DNA from: Gnetum montanum
Lineage: Eukaryota > Streptophyta > Gnetopsida > Gnetales > Gnetaceae
Length of the DNA stretch: 53,614 nucleotides
NCBI GenBank assembly: GCA_015680685.1
Contig: MNCI01004138.1
Coordinates: forward strand, 16,262 to 69,875
Reading direction: 5' to 3'
Positions 11,448-22,222 of the stretch are shown here, piece by piece; position 1 is the first letter of the stretch, and the number at the start of each line of letters is the position of its first letter. Under the pieces are notes generated by a model, which saw only the letters and a program-made list of their open reading frames with translations, was not told the DNA's origin and made no database searches. The position numbers and the translations under genes are program-made.

Positions 11448-12658
11448 CATCTTTGTGCCCTTTCTGTGCATCATGAGTAATCCTGCTCACTATTTGTACC
11501 CCATCACCTATTAGCATAGAAGTGACACCCTTGTGGTTGTCTATGCATCAGGTGGTGTAGACTAGTCACAACGACGATTCCTCTGGAACCCGATAGGAAA
11601 AAAGCCTCCAACTATTTGTTGTATCATGCTTACTCTATCAACTACACTATGCTGCCTATGTCCAATGTGGCGTAGTAAGCCTATCAGCATGATACACTAA
11701 CTACTTGCTCAGTCAACCGCTTTACACTACCTACGTTTTGGGTAGTGTAGTAACTTTGTCAAAGTAGTAGTCCTTCGACTATCTAACTCATTACGCTGCC
11801 CATCTACAGTGTTACGCTGCCTACCGCATAACACTCATCTATAGTGTTATCTTGCTTATTGCATAATTCCTTCTACTATATTACGCTATCCATTATGATA
11901 TGCTACTCATCATGTTACACTGCCTGCATTCCCTGTAGCATAGCAACCCTCTCAGCATAGCAGTCCTGCTCAACATAGCAAGTGTAACAGTGAAGGAAAC
12001 TAGTCTCCAACACTTCATAGCATACCTAGTTTTAGCATCCTCTCTTATGATTTTTAACTACAACCATTCAGCGTAACAATGCTATTTGCAACTATTGTTT
12101 ACATATAGCCTTCTTGTCTCTACCTATTTCATAATAGAAAATGATTCCTGCAACCACTTCCATTCCCACCTCGAGCTTGGAGGTTCCCTACTCTGTCCAA
12201 AATACAGTAAGCCCTGAGTGACTACATTGCCCAGTCTTGATGCTGAGGAAATCCCTGAGACTGTGATAGCAATTTCCCAAATGTCTACCCCAAGATTAGG
12301 AGTGATACAATTTCTTGTGTGCAAAGATGCAGGCCAACATACCATTGGATTGTTGTGAACTCGAAGAGAAATGCAACTTTGAGTTCATCTATCTGAATAG
12401 GAGGGAGTTCATCCCTACTCCTAAAACCACTATCCCATTGGCCAAGACGTACCAATGGATGCTGAGCCAACTTGTCTAAGTACGGCAAGAGAAAGGGACA
12501 TAGCATTCCACTACAAAGAACCCTTTCAAGATGGGTAGGAGGAGTTGGACTCCCACTCTGAAGGTGGAGGTCCAGTCTACACCATAGGTGTTCCTTCTAC
12601 CTCCATTGTCCATTCCCCTCAATCATAAGTTTCCATCCCCTTTCCCATCTTCATTACA
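11448..12658 (+). other. Leader region of element B, no clear ORF
   Basis: It holds degenerate repeats rich in TACGCTGCC/GTAGC-like words (11620-11960) like those in the LTR. From about 12139 there is a short Pro/Ser/Thr-rich frame starting at an ATG (MIPATTSIPTSS) that stops after some 26 codons. This may be the decayed N-terminus of gag or of an upstream ORF. Confidence 0.5.
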
Positions 12659-15074
12659 GTGTTGCAACCTCAACCCTCTTCGGTGATGGGCAATCATCCT
12701 ATGTCTTCAACTTATCAGCACACAAGCCCTTCAACTTCATTCCCAGTCACTCTTCCTCCCCAGTCTATCCCGGTATTGTACTCAATGCTAGGGATTTCTA
12801 CACTATCATATGTGCATACTCTACCTACATCACAACTTCACGTGAGTTCTACTTCAGTCCCCTCATCTTCACCCACCCCACCATCAGCAGTGGGCCCTAC
12901 CTCAATCGCATGGTGGACAGCAACTGCTGCCTTCCCTACCATCCAACCATCCCAGATGTCACACTACTTGTAACACCAAGTTTATCAGGTTCCACACATA
13001 GTGCAACAAAACATGGGACTATGGGCTGCTCTGCCAACCAGGCAAGTAACCAACCCTACAGCGCCACCAACGGTGGTTGCCCCAGTAGCACCACCCATTG
13101 GGTGGTGGACCGTCCAAGCAACACCACTTGCTAGAGTGGCCCCAACAGTGCCCCCCATGGGACAGGCCACTGCCCCAATAATGCCATCAACAATGGCCAC
13201 TCTTGCATCCCCACAACCCACCACGACATCCTTGAGTCTAGATCAAGCCTTCCAACTCATCTAGACCCTCACTGAAGAGATCAAACAACTCAAAGCTGCT
13301 AGTTCTAAAACCTTCTATGTCATGGACTTCTACCATGATGACCCCATTAGTCTAGCTATCCCTATGCTCACATGGCCCCCTAGGGTGCCACTCCCGTAAT
13401 TTACAAAATACAATGGGGAGGGCTATCCCAATGCACATTTGGTGACTTTCAGGTTTGAATCCTTGTTGCTGCTACCATGGCCTCACACCATCATTCATGT
13501 CTTTGCCATGTCTTTGCCATGTCTTTGATAGGAAAAGCCTTAGATTGGTACCATGCACTTCCACATGCCTCTATCTCAACCTTGGAAGAGTTGCTAAGTC
13601 AGTTCATGACTCATTTTAAGTACAACTTAAAACCGGGAGTGACTCTAGACCAGCTCATGAGCGTTAAGCAAGAATTACTAGAATCTGTATAGAGATTCAT
13701 ACAGTGATGGAGTGAAACCTTGAATGAAATATGTGAACCAATTGCTAAGGCTCGCTTGTTGGCCATCTTTAAGGGTGTGTTCAATGACTTTATGAAGTCT
13801 AAGCTCTACTACCTTGCCCCGCATTTCCTTAGCCAAGCATTTGCTCAAACCAAGAGCATCCAAGGCATGGCAAAGGCTAGTAGGAACCTATCCTACATGG
13901 CCTACAAGAATGCACACACTAAAAAGGACAAGGAAAAAGGCAAGGCTGCAACAACCACGGTGGCTACTGTAGCCAACAAGACCAAGCTTAACAACAACAA
14001 AAATACTTCCACCACATCCAAAGTTCCCACTAACATAACACCTAGCCCCACTAGCACTAGTTAGCCACAAGCATCAACACCTACAGTGCAAAACCAGCCA
14101 AGGCCAAACTTTGAGCATAAGGACCACTCAAAGTATACATTGTTACTGATTAAGCCTTCAGAACTCTTGAAGCAATTGCTAGGAGCCAGGTGTATACAAC
14201 ACAAATAAATGTCAAAGGAGGCTATTAAACACCATCAAAGGTACTGTGAAGTTCTTAGGAATTCCTCCTTGGCTACGCCCAATGAACCACCAGTGCCTAG
14301 GAATTTTAGATTAGAACGTTTCCGTGACTATCACCAACTGTGTGGTCATGATACAGATTACTACTTAGCGTTGAAAGATGACATTCAATGCATGATCGAT
14401 CAGGGCAAGCTGGTCCTGGATGAGAGCACTCCCATTTGACCTAAAAACTAGTCAGTCGATAGGCATTTATAAAGATCCCCTGAACACTAGCAATGCAGGT
14501 TACACCATCAACACTATCGGCATTAATAATAACCTTGAACCACCAAAACAATCATTTTTCATTCATGTACCCCCTCGTAACGCTGAGACCCCAACAACTA
14601 AGTTATAGACCCTATTTGTCATTAGGGCTCCTTGCCAAACACCTCCTGCACCCTTTGTGCTAAAGGCTACCCCACCTCCTGCAAGCATCATTTGTCATCA
14701 AGATTCCAAGGCATGCAACTTCTCCCTCAACACAGAATCAAGTGACGAAGGCTGCACCCCAGCCTCCTCATCCAAAGAAGTGTGAAGAGCATTTGGCAGA
14801 CAAGCTGGCTAGGGAACGTACTGCGCTAGGTCCCCCTAAGCCTACTCCCTTATCCATAGTACCTATGGTCTCTTCCACATCAGCACCTAATAGCAGCACA
14901 CAGACGCAACCATCACCTTCCTGTTCAAAAAAGCTTAGTGTTCAACCTAAAACTACTCCTCCTCAAGAAATTTTCCTTCTAGGATGTATAGAAGAGGAGA
15001 AGGTTAGCAAACAACAAGACAATGGTCAAGACTTCCTAAATGCCCTTTCACAGGTTAAACAGGCCTTAAAATAG
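12659..15074 (+). pseudogene. Element B gag, decayed
   Basis: Structural polyprotein of the Tat-like element. 12659-13264 is a Pro/Thr/Ala-rich N-terminal region in one frame. The capsid domain follows, with a frame change at about 13500 beside a short duplication of TTTGCCATGTC. Recognisable capsid motifs are KALDWYHALPHAS (about 13535), FMTHFKYNLKPGVTLDQLM, LLAIFKGVFNDFMKSKLYY and YMAYKNAHTKKDKEKGKA. A degenerate nucleocapsid motif YHQLCGHDTDYYLALKDD lies near 14330; Tat/Ogre gag proteins carry a similar Cys-His segment there. 14742-15074 is a Pro/Ser-rich linker toward protease. The same order is seen in the C2 gag, which has fewer lesions. Stops and shifts make it inactive. Confidence 0.85.
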
Positions 15075-15151
15075 AAAAATACAACACTAAGCTTATACAA
15101 CCTAATAATGACCTTTGCAATGCATCGTAAGGCAATGGTTCGCATGTTGAT

Positions 15152-15933
15152 TGTACTGACCTAAATCGTCGGTGTAAGGTTGGAAAGAAAACAAACACTA
15201 AAAGATCGTTGGGCAGACATAGTTGATCCTACCTTCACCCAAGGGCAAGCTGGAAAATTAAACCAAGGCAGAGTGCCTTGGATGGTCTACACGCAAATCA
15301 AACAAGGACTTCCCCAAGTGTAAACTATAGTTTGCACTTGGGTTATCATAACTGATGTTTTAAAATGTAAACAGCAAGTAAGAAATGTAAACAAAAACAC
15401 ATGCAAAACTGGTATTGTAAACAAAACGTAAATTCAATGTAAAACAGAGTAAATAGAATAATGGCTAGCAAAACGAACTATATTGTATTGCTAAGAAAAT
15501 ATGTGCACCAGTCAAAGCGTAGCTGCACGTGTGGATGGCAGGTCAAGCGCCAAGCCATAGGGTGATGTGATGTGATGTGTTTCAGAAGTGCTTGGATGCT
15601 AGGAGTCAAAGTGTGTTGAGCACCTAAGGATTACTAGTCTAAGTTTCCTATGTTGTCCAACTCCAAAATTGCCCACCCCGTTTATGTAAATTAATAGGGT
15701 ATTTATACAATTGGGTTGGGCTCGGGCATAGAATTCATGAATGGAATCAACGGCTAGGAGATGAGAGAAACACAGATCTACTGATATGTGTCCAATGGAC
15801 AGCCATGTGTGAGTTGGACGTGTGTGGGCAAGCTATGTTCTTGACTAGGTTAATCACATCTTACAATGTATCGCTTACTCAAGCCCATGGAAGCATATAC
15901 AAGTTAGACCGTGAGGGCCTGACAAGCCCACAA
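15152..15933 (-). repeat. Truncated C LTR (C1 left, 3' LTR remnant)
   Basis: Matches the first 0.78 kb of 24320-26084 and 31306-33052. It begins TGTACTGACCTAAATCG on the plus strand, the inverted LTR end. It contains the inverted TATA box (TATTTATA, 15700-15707) and stops at AGCCCACAA, where the next LTR begins. Confidence 0.88.
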
Positions 15934-17268
15934 CTAACCTAAATCGTCGATGTAAGGTTGGAAGGAAAACAAACACTGAAAGATCGTCGGGCAAACACAG
16001 CTGACCCTACCTTCGCCCAAGGGCAAGCTAAAAAAGTAAACAAAGGTAGAGTGCCATGGATGGTCTGCACGCAAATCAACCAAGGACTTCCCCAAGCGTA
16101 AACTACGGCTTGCGCTGGGGTTATCGTAACTGATGTTTGAAAACATAAATAATGTACACAAAATGTAAACAAAAATGTATGCAGAACTGGTATTGTAAAT
16201 CAGAACATAAACTGAATGTAAAAATAGAACAAAAAAAATAATGGCTGGCAAAATGATTTGTATTGTATTACATAGAGAAGATGTGCACCGGTCAAAGCAT
16301 AGCTGCACGTGTGGATGGCAGGTCAAGCGCCAAGCCTCGGGGTGATGTAATGTGTTTCAAAAGTGCTTGGATGCTAGGAGTCAAGTGTGCCCAAGCGCCC
16401 AAGGATTGCTGTCTAAGTTTCCTAAGCTATTAACCTTCCAAATTTCCAACCCCTTTTATGTGAATTGATAGGGTATTTATAGGATTGGACCAGGCTCGGG
16501 TGCAAAATTCATGAATAGAATCAATGGTTGGGAGATGAGAGGAAAATAGATCTCATGACATGTGTCCAATGGATAGCTGTATGTGAGTTGGTCGTGTGTG
16601 GGCAAGCTACATTCTTGACTAGATTCATTATATCTTAAAATGTGTGGCTTACTCAAGCCCATGGAAGCACATACAATTTGGACCATGAGGACTTGACAAG
16701 CCCACAAATGAATATTTACAATGAAATGATAATGTACAATGAGAGAAATCGGTTCTGGCTTCGTTGAAACTTCTGGATCTATGACTTGACTACTGCAAGA
16801 TGTCGATTTGAGTGGCTTTGCGGCTGTTTGGAGTATTTTTTTTCTTGACAAGAACTTCCAGTGTGAGTTGATTTTGTCTCAGTGTGACTTGAGCATGTGC
16901 ATGCTACACTGACGCTGCAGCCTGACCTCAATGTGAGTGAGCAAAGATTTTTCACCAAATTTTGAACTTTGAAGCTTGATTCCTCCTAAGTGGAACAACT
17001 TTTTGGCTATGGTTGACCTTGAGAGTTAGAAACTAAGGTTGAAAATAACCTGTTTTGAGCTATTTATGGCAGGTCATGCTGGACTCATGTTGTAGCGTGA
17101 CTTGCAGCGTGACCTCAAGAAACCTTTTGAAAACCTGTAATTTTGGGCCCAAAATCTACCATTCTAGAGGCTGGAATGCATAGTTGTTAATAGTGAACCC
17201 TGAGGATGACTTGTACCCCTGAAATCAAGTCATTTTGACTCATTTTTGAGGCTCTAAAAGTTTGTCAT

Positions 17269-18168
17269 TGATGAGTGGCGAGGTACCCCTACACTCAACC
17301 ATACGAATACGAGCGTCCACGCGTGATCCGGTTGAACTCCACAGACTAAATGCCTTAACACCACAAGAAACACTTGGGGTTAATCGTTCATTGTCTTCCC
17401 AGGCTTGCTTGTAAGTGTCATGGTGTATGGTTAAGCAAGTCTGAGGTATGTGATTTTTTTGGTATTTTCGGCTTATCTTCTATGCTATCAGGGGAAAGGG
17501 TTGAGAAACTAAGCTAACTCTAACTAAAGATATAAGTCTAAATTAACTAGCATCAGCATCCATTCCCACTTACCAGATACACCCTGAACTATGCAACTGT
17601 GGCTTACCAAATGCTAATCGTTACTGGGATCGCCACACGTAACGCAAGTGCTCGAAGTGGTCATACTGAGGTACCTAATTAGCTTAAGTGTGATAAGCAG
17701 CCGATTCCTTAGCTAGCCGTACACACCCGTGGGTGCTCGTAACTAAGTCGTACTTATCACACGTTCCAGCCTAGCAATGAGCAGCCGATTCCTCAACTAG
17801 CCGTACACATCAGAGTACCAATGGGATTACCAAGTGCAGAATCTTGGAATACGCTACTAGGTTACCAAGCAGCCAATGCTCGTAGTTGAGTCGTACTCAT
17901 GTGTTGCATCAAGCAGCTGATTCCTTGACTAGCCGTACACGTCTGTAGACGCTAGTAATCAAGTCATACTTGAACGCACTAGGAAAGCAGTAAATAAACA
18001 ACAACAAATGAAACCACGTGTTGCAAGGTTTATCCAATCAAGTTNGGATTGGAAAATGAAGGGAGTGCCGCCTCTTATTTATAGATATGGTGGTGGGACG
18101 TGATATCGCGTATGCGATATTGCAGGGTAAGACGCGATATCGCGGCACATGCAGGTCGCGTCTCATCA
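17269..18168 (-). mobile_element. Solo D LTR nested in C1
   Basis: A complete inverted D LTR (TGATGAGTGG...GTCTCATCA on the plus strand) with perfect GTCAT duplications at 17264-17268 and 18169-18173 and no interior. It is the product of recombination between the two LTRs of a former D element. It is 900 bp against 1039 bp for 46410-47448. The difference is a block of about 146 bp replaced by a single N at 18045. Confidence 0.93.
18045..18045. other. Ambiguous base N, likely assembly gap
   Basis: The only N in the window. The flanks correspond to 46526 and 46673 of the complete D LTR, so about 146 bases, covering the start of the transcribed region and the AATAAA, are absent exactly at the N. 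Confidence 0.85.
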
Positions 18169-18868
18169 GTCATGCTAGACTCACGTTGCAGCATGACCTA
18201 CAGCGTGAGTGACAAAAACTTGCAATTTTGGGCCCAAAATCTGACATTCTAGAGGCTGGGACCCATATTTATCAATAGTGAACCCTAAGGATGACTTGCA
18301 CCCCTGAAATCAAGTCATTTTGACTCAGTTTTGAGGCTCTAAAGGTTGGTCACGCTGGACTCACGCTGTAGGTCACCTACAGCATGAGTGACAAAAACTT
18401 TCAATTTTGGGCCCGAAATCTGACATTGTAGGGGCTGGGATCCATAGTTGTCAAAATAGAACCCTGAGGATGACTAGCACTCTTGAAATCAAGTCATTTT
18501 AACTCATTTTTTAGGCTCTAAAGGTTGGTCACACTGGACTCACGCTGCAGCTTGACTTGCAGTGTGAGTGAGGAAATTTGCGTCTTTTCACACTGAAATT
18601 TGAATCCCTGAATGCTTAAGCTTGGAGTTGACATTAGTGACCCTTGAGAATGGCTTGCACCTTTATATTCGGCCATCTTTCACTTGATTTTGAAGCTATC
18701 GTAGTTACTCATGCTGAGGGCAAGCTAGCTTGACAGTGTGATCAAGCTGGCTTGAGCAAGCTGGACTTGAGTTTCATGCCTTAGTTAAATTTTGCCTCTC
18801 GAATGCTTGAAAGGGTGTAAGTTGTTCTTGTTTCAAAGTGTTAGGTTAAAATTAGTGGTGTTTCATTG

Positions 18869-19663
18869 ATGTCCATTCCTATTAACGAAAACGTGTCGAC
18901 TGAAGAAAAGGCCATTCACGCTATCATGCTTCCCCTTGTGGCCGAAGAACCATGGCCAACCCAGTTGAAATTTCACAACAAGTCTATTAAGGATGACCTT
19001 GAAAAGGGTCAAGTGGAAACTACACCTATGTTCATCACCATTCAAGTTGGCCAATACAAGATTCACAGGGTACACATTGATGATGGGGCTACCACCAATG
19101 TAATCCCATTTCCTATCATTGACAAGTTGGACTTGATTGATCAAATCAAGCCCAGAGCAACTTCATGCCTTAAGTCCTTCAATGGAGCATGTGTGGTGGT
19201 TAAAGGGACTGTCCACATTAACTTCATGGTAGGGGACCAGTTCCCCATGAGTGCAGTATTTATCGTGATGGAGGAGATGTCAGGATTTAACCTTATCCTA
19301 GGGAGGTCATGGTTAACCCAATTAAGGGCTATTTCTTCACCTATACATCAGGAAATTGACTTACCCTATACGGGTGGGGAAGTGGTGATTTACGGTGACA
19401 AAGTACCTCCCCAGGCTATAAACAATGTAGACATGGAGCACGGTTCAGAGATCAAAATCTCTGAAAACCAATCACCCATTCAAATTGAAATGCCATGTTT
19501 GACAAATGAACACACCAAAACCGTCAACTCAAGTAAAGAAACAACGTGGGTTGAGTTACCCTTCCAAATAGTGGATGATAACATAGATGAATACCATTGC
19601 AAGACATCCCAGCCATATGCCTCTCCTAACCCACGTCAAGTTAGAAAGCAATTGCATGATTGA
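18869..19663 (+). pseudogene. Element B aspartic protease region
   Basis: Retropepsin domain that would cleave the B polyprotein. An uninterrupted frame of about 264 codons runs from the C1 boundary. Domain landmarks are TTPMFITIQVGQYKIHRV, the catalytic VHIDDGATTNVIP, LKSFNGACVVVKG, and FNLILGRSWL followed by SSPIHQEI. These match the order in Tat-type proteases (fold strand, D-x-G active site, hydrophobic-ILGR-W flap end). The true N-terminal side is before 15151, separated by C1. The C-terminal 70 residues (19450-19663) are polar and unassigned. It reads well, but the polyprotein is broken on both sides, so it is a remnant. In most Ty3/gypsy elements reverse transcriptase follows at once; here it begins some 15 kb later. 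Confidence 0.85.
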
Positions 19664-19706
19664 AACTTGTCTCTATATCACTTCAGTGAATTGTTATACT
19701 TCTGAT

Positions 19707-20045
19707 TGCATCATTTACATTTTACATTAAATTTATTTTTTACATCATCTACATTTTACATTAAATTTATTGTTTACATCATTTACATTTTCCATTAAAT
19801 TTATTGTTTGCATCATTTACATTTTACATTAAGTTTGTTGTTTACATCATTTACATTTTTTACATTAAATTTATTGATTGCAAGATTTACATCCTACATT
19901 AAATTTTTTGTTTGCATGATTTACATTTTACAAAATGTTTGTTGTTTGCATCATTTACATCTTACATTATGTTTTCCACTTACATCATTTACATGTTACA
20001 AAATGTTTTCTGATTTACAATTTACATTAAGTTTGCTGATTGCAC
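19707..20045 (+). repeat. Tandem repeat, 32-36 bp AT-rich units
   Basis: About nine to ten copies of a unit like TTTACATCATTTACATTTTA plus CATTAAATTTATTG, increasingly degenerate rightward. It directly follows the protease region of B. Confidence 0.9.
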
Positions 20046-20069
20046 TACCCTTGTCGTCATTACTTTTTA

Positions 20070-20405
20070 CATGGCCTGAAATGGCCTAAAACTATTGCCA
20101 TGGCTCAAAATGGCCTAAAACTATTGTCATGGCTCAAAATGACCTAAAGCTATTACATAGGCCAAAATGGCCTAAAACTATTGCCATGGCCCGAAATGGC
20201 CTAAAACTATTGCCATGGCCCAAAATGGCATAAAACTATTGCATGGCCCAAAATGGCCTAAAATTATTTCCATGGCCTAGAATGGCCTTGAACTATCACC
20301 GTAGCCTGCTAAGGCCTAAAACTAGCAATCGACCCTTAGAAATCACATTACAATGGCCCGAAGTGGCCTAAAACTAGCAATGGCCCGAAATGGCCTTAAA
20401 CTATT
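20070..20405 (+). repeat. Stem-module tandem array 1 (GGCC type)
   Basis: Ten or so units of about 30 bp with consensus GGCCCGAAATGGCCTAAAAC followed by TATTGCCAT. Each unit holds two GGCC words six bases apart that can pair with each other, followed by TAAAACTA. A matching array follows protease in C2 (28040-28135, minus strand). Confidence 0.85.
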
Positions 20406-20571
20406 AAACTAGAGCAAGGGACCCAAACACATTCATAAAATATTAACTATAAAATAAAACCAAAATGAAATAATTGTTTCAATTGTTACTCTTCATTAAA
20501 TTTTAAGTCCATTCAATAATGCTTACAGCAAATAAAATGCAAAAATAAAAATAAAATCTTTTGCCACTACG

Positions 20572-20634
20572 CTACGAGTCCCCACCACCATCTTCATCTC
20601 TAACTCCACTGGGTCCTGCACCTTCATTTGGATC
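20572..20634 (-). pseudogene. Antisense gene exon 8 (terminal)
   Basis: Acceptor TTTTTTATGTAG after a T-rich tract. Twenty codons in phase with exon 7 (DPNEGAGPSGVRDEDGGGDS) end at TAG 20574-20572. An acidic Gly-rich tail with no stop before the end supports the splice. The following minus-strand sequence is T-rich; no clear AATAAA is seen. Confidence 0.75.
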
Positions 20635-20718
20635 CTACATAAAAAAAACAAACTAATAAATCAAACTACAACAAGGCTCTTTTGAAACAAACTACAACAT
20701 TAATGAAAAGTGGCTAAC

Positions 20719-21510
20719 CTGAGACGTGCCCGTGTCCATCTTGGAGGGCATCTTATCCATGCTAGCCGCTAGATGCCATAGGATCTCCTCCCCAGTTAGG
20801 TTGGCCCAATCTTCCTCTGCCAGATCAATGCTTGCAAAAACTTTCTCCTTTTCCATAGCCATCCATCTGGGTGGCCTCAGAGAAAAGGTGGCAATAGTGG
20901 TCTTCCTGGAAGGTAGGGTTATCTCTCTTTTAGGAGACTCACTTACCACTACTTGTTGCATGAACTTTTCATAGGCCTTAGCAACACCAATAACATCAAG
21001 AGATAACTTATGGATATGCAACTCAACAGAAGCATCCCGATATTGTCGATGGTAGGCAGCACATTCCATTTTGTACATGTGCTTATGGTTCTTTTGTGCT
21101 TGCCTCCATTCGTACACTTTGGCATTGTAGTCCTTCCAGTCTTGATTCTTTTGGAGCAATAAGTTCATCTATAAAAATTGTTCAATAATCTCATGGGTTG
21201 CCTCATTCTTGCTCCGTATGGCTGACCAGTATCTTGCATAGTTAATTATAGTCGTATGCCAACTACCATTGTGAGCGTCATGGGCCAATAAAAATTCATT
21301 CTTGGACCGTAGGTCCTCCAACTCAACTTTCTGGCTAGCTTTCCCCTTTTCTAAATTTTGGACCCACTTTCAGAGGTCCTTGTTGATGTGAATGCACTCC
21401 CACAATGATCGTGCTGAGTAGAGTGCACACTTGCTTATGTCCTTATATATATCATGAGGCACCTTGGTCACCTCTAGTGAGGGTATAGGCACCGCATAAA
21501 CCTTGACCAC
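20719..21510 (-). pseudogene. Antisense gene exon 7
   Basis: Acceptor CTAGACAG at 21511. 264 codons in one frame with only two stops: TGA at 21372-21370 and TAG at 21171-21169. Reads VVKVYAVPIPSLEVTKVPHD, then charged helix-forming sequence (VQNLEKGKASQKVELEDLRS; NQDWKDYNAKVYEWRQAQKN), MECAAYHRQYRDASVELHIH and WMAMEKEKVFASIDLAEEDW. The heptad-like pattern suggests a coiled coil. Ends TSQ at the consensus donor CAG|GTTAG. Confidence 0.8.
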
Positions 21511-21595
21511 CTGTCTAGGATTCCATTTAAGATGAGAAGATGTCAATCATAAAAAAAAAACATTATTCATAGCATGATGGATAAAATGCAATAAC

Positions 21596-21765
21596 TTGGA
21601 AAGCCCAATGTTGTAATTTGAACACACCTATCTCAAGATCAATCTGCCTTAGGCGATCAATCATGTCATCCACCGCCCCCTCCATAAAAGTGAATTTATT
21701 AGGGGTCCAGGTCCATGGTTGGAGGTGGATTGAGGAAGAAGAATCTGGGGCCTTAACAGTAGTAT
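21596..21765 (-). pseudogene. Antisense gene exon 6
   Basis: Acceptor GTAGCAG at 21766. G plus AT restores a GAT codon, then TTVKAPDSSSSIHLQPWTWT and MEGAVDDMIDRLRQIDLEIG with no stop. Donor CAA|GTTATTG at 21595 leaves phase 0. Confidence 0.75.
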
Positions 21766-21851
21766 CTGCTACACAACAAGGCATGTTAGCTTAGCAAACA
21801 AGGGAAAAGAAAAATTGATAAATAGCATAAACAACAGTGAAAAGCTCCTAC

Positions 21852-22142
21852 CTAGTAAACCCTTAGGGATGATAGCAGGAGGATCACCCATCGACTCACT
21901 GTCAAGAAAATGATCAAACACACCCGCATCAAATTGAAGCCCTTCCCCCTCTAGCTGATTCAATAATGTAGCACCATCTTTGATTGACATATGCCCCTCA
22001 GGTACTGGGGCACACGCCGCAAAAGGATCATCAGCAGTAGAAGCCTCTTCCTCCATGGCAAGGGCCTTCTCCTCTATGGTCGGGGCCTATTCTTCTTCTA
22101 TAGCAAGAGCCCCTGCTTCAAGGGCCAAAACGTTTTCTTCTT
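21852..22142 (-). pseudogene. Antisense gene exon 5
   Basis: Acceptor CTTAACAG at 22143; the leftover G of exon 4 plus AA gives GAA and opens the frame EEENVLALEAGALAIEEE, with one TAG at 22087-22089. It goes on as MEEEASTADDPFAACAPVPE and FDHFLDSESMGDPPAIIPKG. Glu-rich, probably flexible. Donor CTAG|GTAGGAG at 21851 leaves one base. Confidence 0.75.
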
Positions 22143-22222
22143 CTGTTAAGCATGTCTAAGGTAAGTAGGCTAGCCTAACATAAAGCAAGGGGATAACTAA
22201 CAAGATAACTAAATAAAATTAC

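Larger units (their letters stand above)
17082..18705 (-). repeat. 179-bp tandem repeat in C1 LTR
   Basis: Units start at GGTCATGCTGGACTC 17082, GTCATGCTAGACTC 18169, GGTCACGCTGGACTC 18348 and GGTCACACTGGACTC 18527. The last two spacings are 179 bases. The solo D LTR sits at the edge of the first unit. Each unit carries GGGCCCAAAATCT, GAAATCAAGTCATTTT and GAGGCTCTAAA landmarks. C2 LTRs have one or two shorter copies. Confidence 0.8.
15152..18865 (-). mobile_element. Element C1: collapsed family-C retrotransposon inserted in B
   Basis: Perfect 5-bp duplications TTGAT (15147-15151 and 18866-18870) bracket it. It is two inverted C LTRs in tandem with no interior: the first 0.78 kb of one (15152-15933) joined directly to another (15934-18865) that lacks only its terminal TGT. 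All internal sequence was lost by a deletion with little or no homology at the junction. It interrupts B just before the protease coding region: ATG-rich codons before 15151 continue in frame after 18866 once one TTGAT is removed, and the intact C2 copy has the corresponding uninterrupted segment. Confidence 0.9.
15934..18865 (-). repeat. C LTR (C1 right, 5' LTR) split by a solo D LTR
   Basis: It starts CTAACCTAAATCGTCG and ends GTGGTGTTTCA at 18865. TATA box inverted at 16474-16481. Without the solo D LTR and one duplication it is about 2.0 kb, longer than the 1.75-kb C2 LTRs because a 179-bp unit near its U3 end is repeated. The far end carries GCAGCGTGAC-like words as in all C LTRs. Confidence 0.85.

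Noticed and set aside
12985-13264. Two or three overlapping frames on both strands
   Set aside because: Only the frame continuing from 12659 into the capsid motifs fits gag; the rest are shadows of low-complexity Pro/Ala/Thr codons.
18866-18868. TTG start codon for the B protease ORF at the C1 boundary
   Set aside because: The TTG is half of the target duplication; the real coding frame continues from before 15151. There is no reason for a start here.
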